A stretch of 64,000 nucleotides of DNA from Reyranella sp. (lineage in GTDB: Bacteria > Pseudomonadota > Alphaproteobacteria > Reyranellales > Reyranellaceae). Made by a program: the position numbers and the translations under genes. Shown here piece by piece: positions 62,910-64,000 of the stretch. The DNA is taken from assembly GCF_017305915.1 (NCBI RefSeq), contig NZ_JAFKJN010000014.1, forward strand, positions 1 to 64,000, given 5' to 3'. The first letter of the stretch is position 1; every line of letters begins with the position of its first letter. A model generated the notes under the pieces. That model saw only the letters and a program-made list of their open reading frames with translations, was not told the DNA's origin and ran no database searches.

Positions 62910-64000
62910 TGAAGCTGGGTCGAGTCGTCGTCGCCTGCGTTGCCGGGATCGGGGTCGTCGTCGGATGGTGGGCGATGGCGCAGACCCGGTCGGTCGCCTC
63001 TCCGGTCGCCGCCGTCATCACCCCGGTGCCCGGCATGCCGGCGGTCGCCGATCCGGCCAACCTCTACAGCGAGACCGCCGCGGGCAAGCTCAGCCCCGCC
63101 GTGCAGGGCGCGCTGCCGCGGGTCTATGTTCCCAACCGGCGCTCCAACACCGTGTCGGTGATCGATCCGGAGACGCTGCAGGTGATCGACACCTTCAAGG
63201 TCGGCCGCAATCCGCAGCACGTCGTGCCGTCGTGGGATCTCAAGACGCTGTGGGTCGCCAACAACGCCGAGGGCCGCACCGACGGCAGCCTGACGCCGAT
63301 CGATCCCTGGACCGGCAAGCCCGGCCCGGCGATCGCGGTCGACGACCCGTACAACGTCTATTCCTCGCCCGACGGCAAGTCGCTGATCATCGTCGCCGAG
63401 GAGCTGAAGCGGCTCGACTTCCGCGATCCCTGGACGCTGAAGCTGCAATACTCGATCGCCACGCCGCGCTGCGGCGGCATCAACCATGCCGACTTCGCGA
63501 TCGACGGCAGCTTCGCGCTGTTCACCTGCGAGTTCGACGGTGCGGTGACCAAGATCGACCTGGTCAACCGCCGGGTGATCGACACCATCACGCTGACGCC
63601 GTACTACACGCGGCCCGACGTGGTCGCCCAGCTCGCGGCGCTGGAGCGCAAGAAGAAGTCGCAGATCCTCATCCCCACGCCGGTTCTGGTGCAGGACGCG
63701 CCCGAGCTCGGCGGCGCGATCTGCACCACCCGCGGCATGCCGCAGGACGTGCGGATCTCGCCCGACGGCAAGACCTTCTTCGTCGCCGACATGCTGGCCG
63801 ACGGCGTGCACGTGGTCGATGGCGCCTCGTTCAAGCAGACCGGCTTCATTCCGACCGGCGTCGGTGCGCACGGCCTTTATCCCAGCCGCGACGGCAGGAA
63901 GCTCTATGTCGCCAACCGCGGCACCAACAAGATGATGGTGCGCGCCGGCGTCGCCAAGGGCAGCGTGTCGGTGATCGACTTCGCGACCGCCAAGGTCGAG
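62909..64000 (+). CDS. YVTN-type beta-propeller protein (runs off the window)
   Basis: At least 364 residues, open at the right edge. An uncleaved anchor or signal (VVVACVAGIGVVVGWWAMAQ) is followed by beta-propeller blades with the repeated pattern RVYVPNRRSNTVSVIDPETLQVIDTF, TLWVANNAEG, KLYVANRGTNKMMV, and GSVSVIDFATAKVE. YVTN propellers are periplasmic scaffolds often found near quinoprotein or metal enzymes. Its start codon overlaps the creatininase-family stop, which ties the two together. Whether a further domain follows cannot be seen. Confidence 0.85.
   Translation, partial: MKLGRVVVACVAGIGVVVGWWAMAQTRSVASPVAAVITPVPGMPAVADPANLYSETAAGKLSPAVQGALPRVYVPNRRSNTVSVIDPETLQVIDTFKVGRNPQHVVPSWDLKTLWVANNAEGRTDGSLTPIDPWTGKPGPAIAVDDPYNVYSSPDGKSLIIVAEELKRLDFRDPWTLKLQYSIATPRCGGINHADFAIDGSFALFTCEFDGAVTKIDLVNRRVIDTITLTPYYTRPDVVAQLAALERKKKSQILIPTPVLVQDAPELGGAICTTRGMPQDVRISPDGKTFFVADMLADGVHVVDGASFKQTGFIPTGVGAHGLYPSRDGRKLYVANRGTNKMMVRAGVAKGSVSVIDFATAKVE

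Overview
The window is GC-rich DNA (about two thirds G+C by eye) from what looks like an alphaproteobacterium. The strongest lineage marker is the hemD / mitofilin-like / hemY block, an alphaproteobacterial arrangement. The many Bug-type (TctC) binding proteins, luciferase-like flavin enzymes, dipeptide-type ABC transporters and dispersed TCATCCTGAG palindromes fit a soil or freshwater heterotroph of the Rhodospirillales/Rhizobiales type, perhaps Reyranella-like. The genus is inference only. No rRNA, tRNA, CRISPR array, prophage or replication origin was recognised.

Layout. 0-0.2 kb: the tail of an IS110-family transposase. 0.2-8 kb: malic enzyme maeB followed by an N-acyl-D-amino-acid deacylase, a P-loop protein, the collapsed remnant of a SAM-domain cyclase regulator, a lipoprotein and a TRAP transporter (dctQM) with no binding protein. 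8-11.6 kb: a nucleotidyltransferase-fold protein overlapping mutS. 11.7-18 kb (minus strand): ogt, a hemD gene fused in frame to mitofilin, hemY, a frameshifted MetE-like gene, a membrane protein and a broken phosphatase gene. 18-26.6 kb: a secreted alpha/beta hydrolase, an ATC-hydrolase family protein, argC, GNAT, a ParE/RHH toxin-antitoxin pair, an MgtC-family protein, an 861-residue ATPase/LuxR regulator and a GFA-family protein. 26.6-33.7 kb: an autotransporter, two luciferase-like oxidoreductases, a second GFA protein and an SGNH hydrolase.

33.7-47.4 kb (plus strand): a feruloyl-CoA-synthase-like ligase, a GntR/FCD regulator, then two complete peptide/nickel-type ABC importers in tandem (B-C-A-D-F and A-B-C-D-F). 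In both, a long palindromic repeat lies directly after the gene for the periplasmic binding protein. 47.4-47.8 kb: the one long gene-free stretch, which holds a strongly structured, RNA-like sequence. 47.8-60.2 kb: an apparent catabolic island with a TauD-type dioxygenase, an alpha/beta hydrolase with a cysteine nucleophile, two orphan TctC binding proteins, an acyl-CoA ligase, a FadR-like regulator, a luciferase-like monooxygenase, an acyl-CoA dehydrogenase, a PhzS-like flavin monooxygenase, a MATE exporter and an AraC regulator. Together they suggest uptake, CoA activation, oxidation and efflux of an unidentified small acid. 60.2-64 kb: a YifB/ComM ATPase, a DUF1640-like coiled-coil protein, a secreted creatininase-family protein and a beta-propeller protein that runs off the window.

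The most unusual observations are the HemD-mitofilin fusion, the unexplained structured region near 47.6 kb, the repeat palindromes after both binding-protein genes, and the phased T-tracts plus palindrome upstream of the acyl-CoA dehydrogenase. Three genes show clear decay (cyclase, phosphatase, MetE-like).
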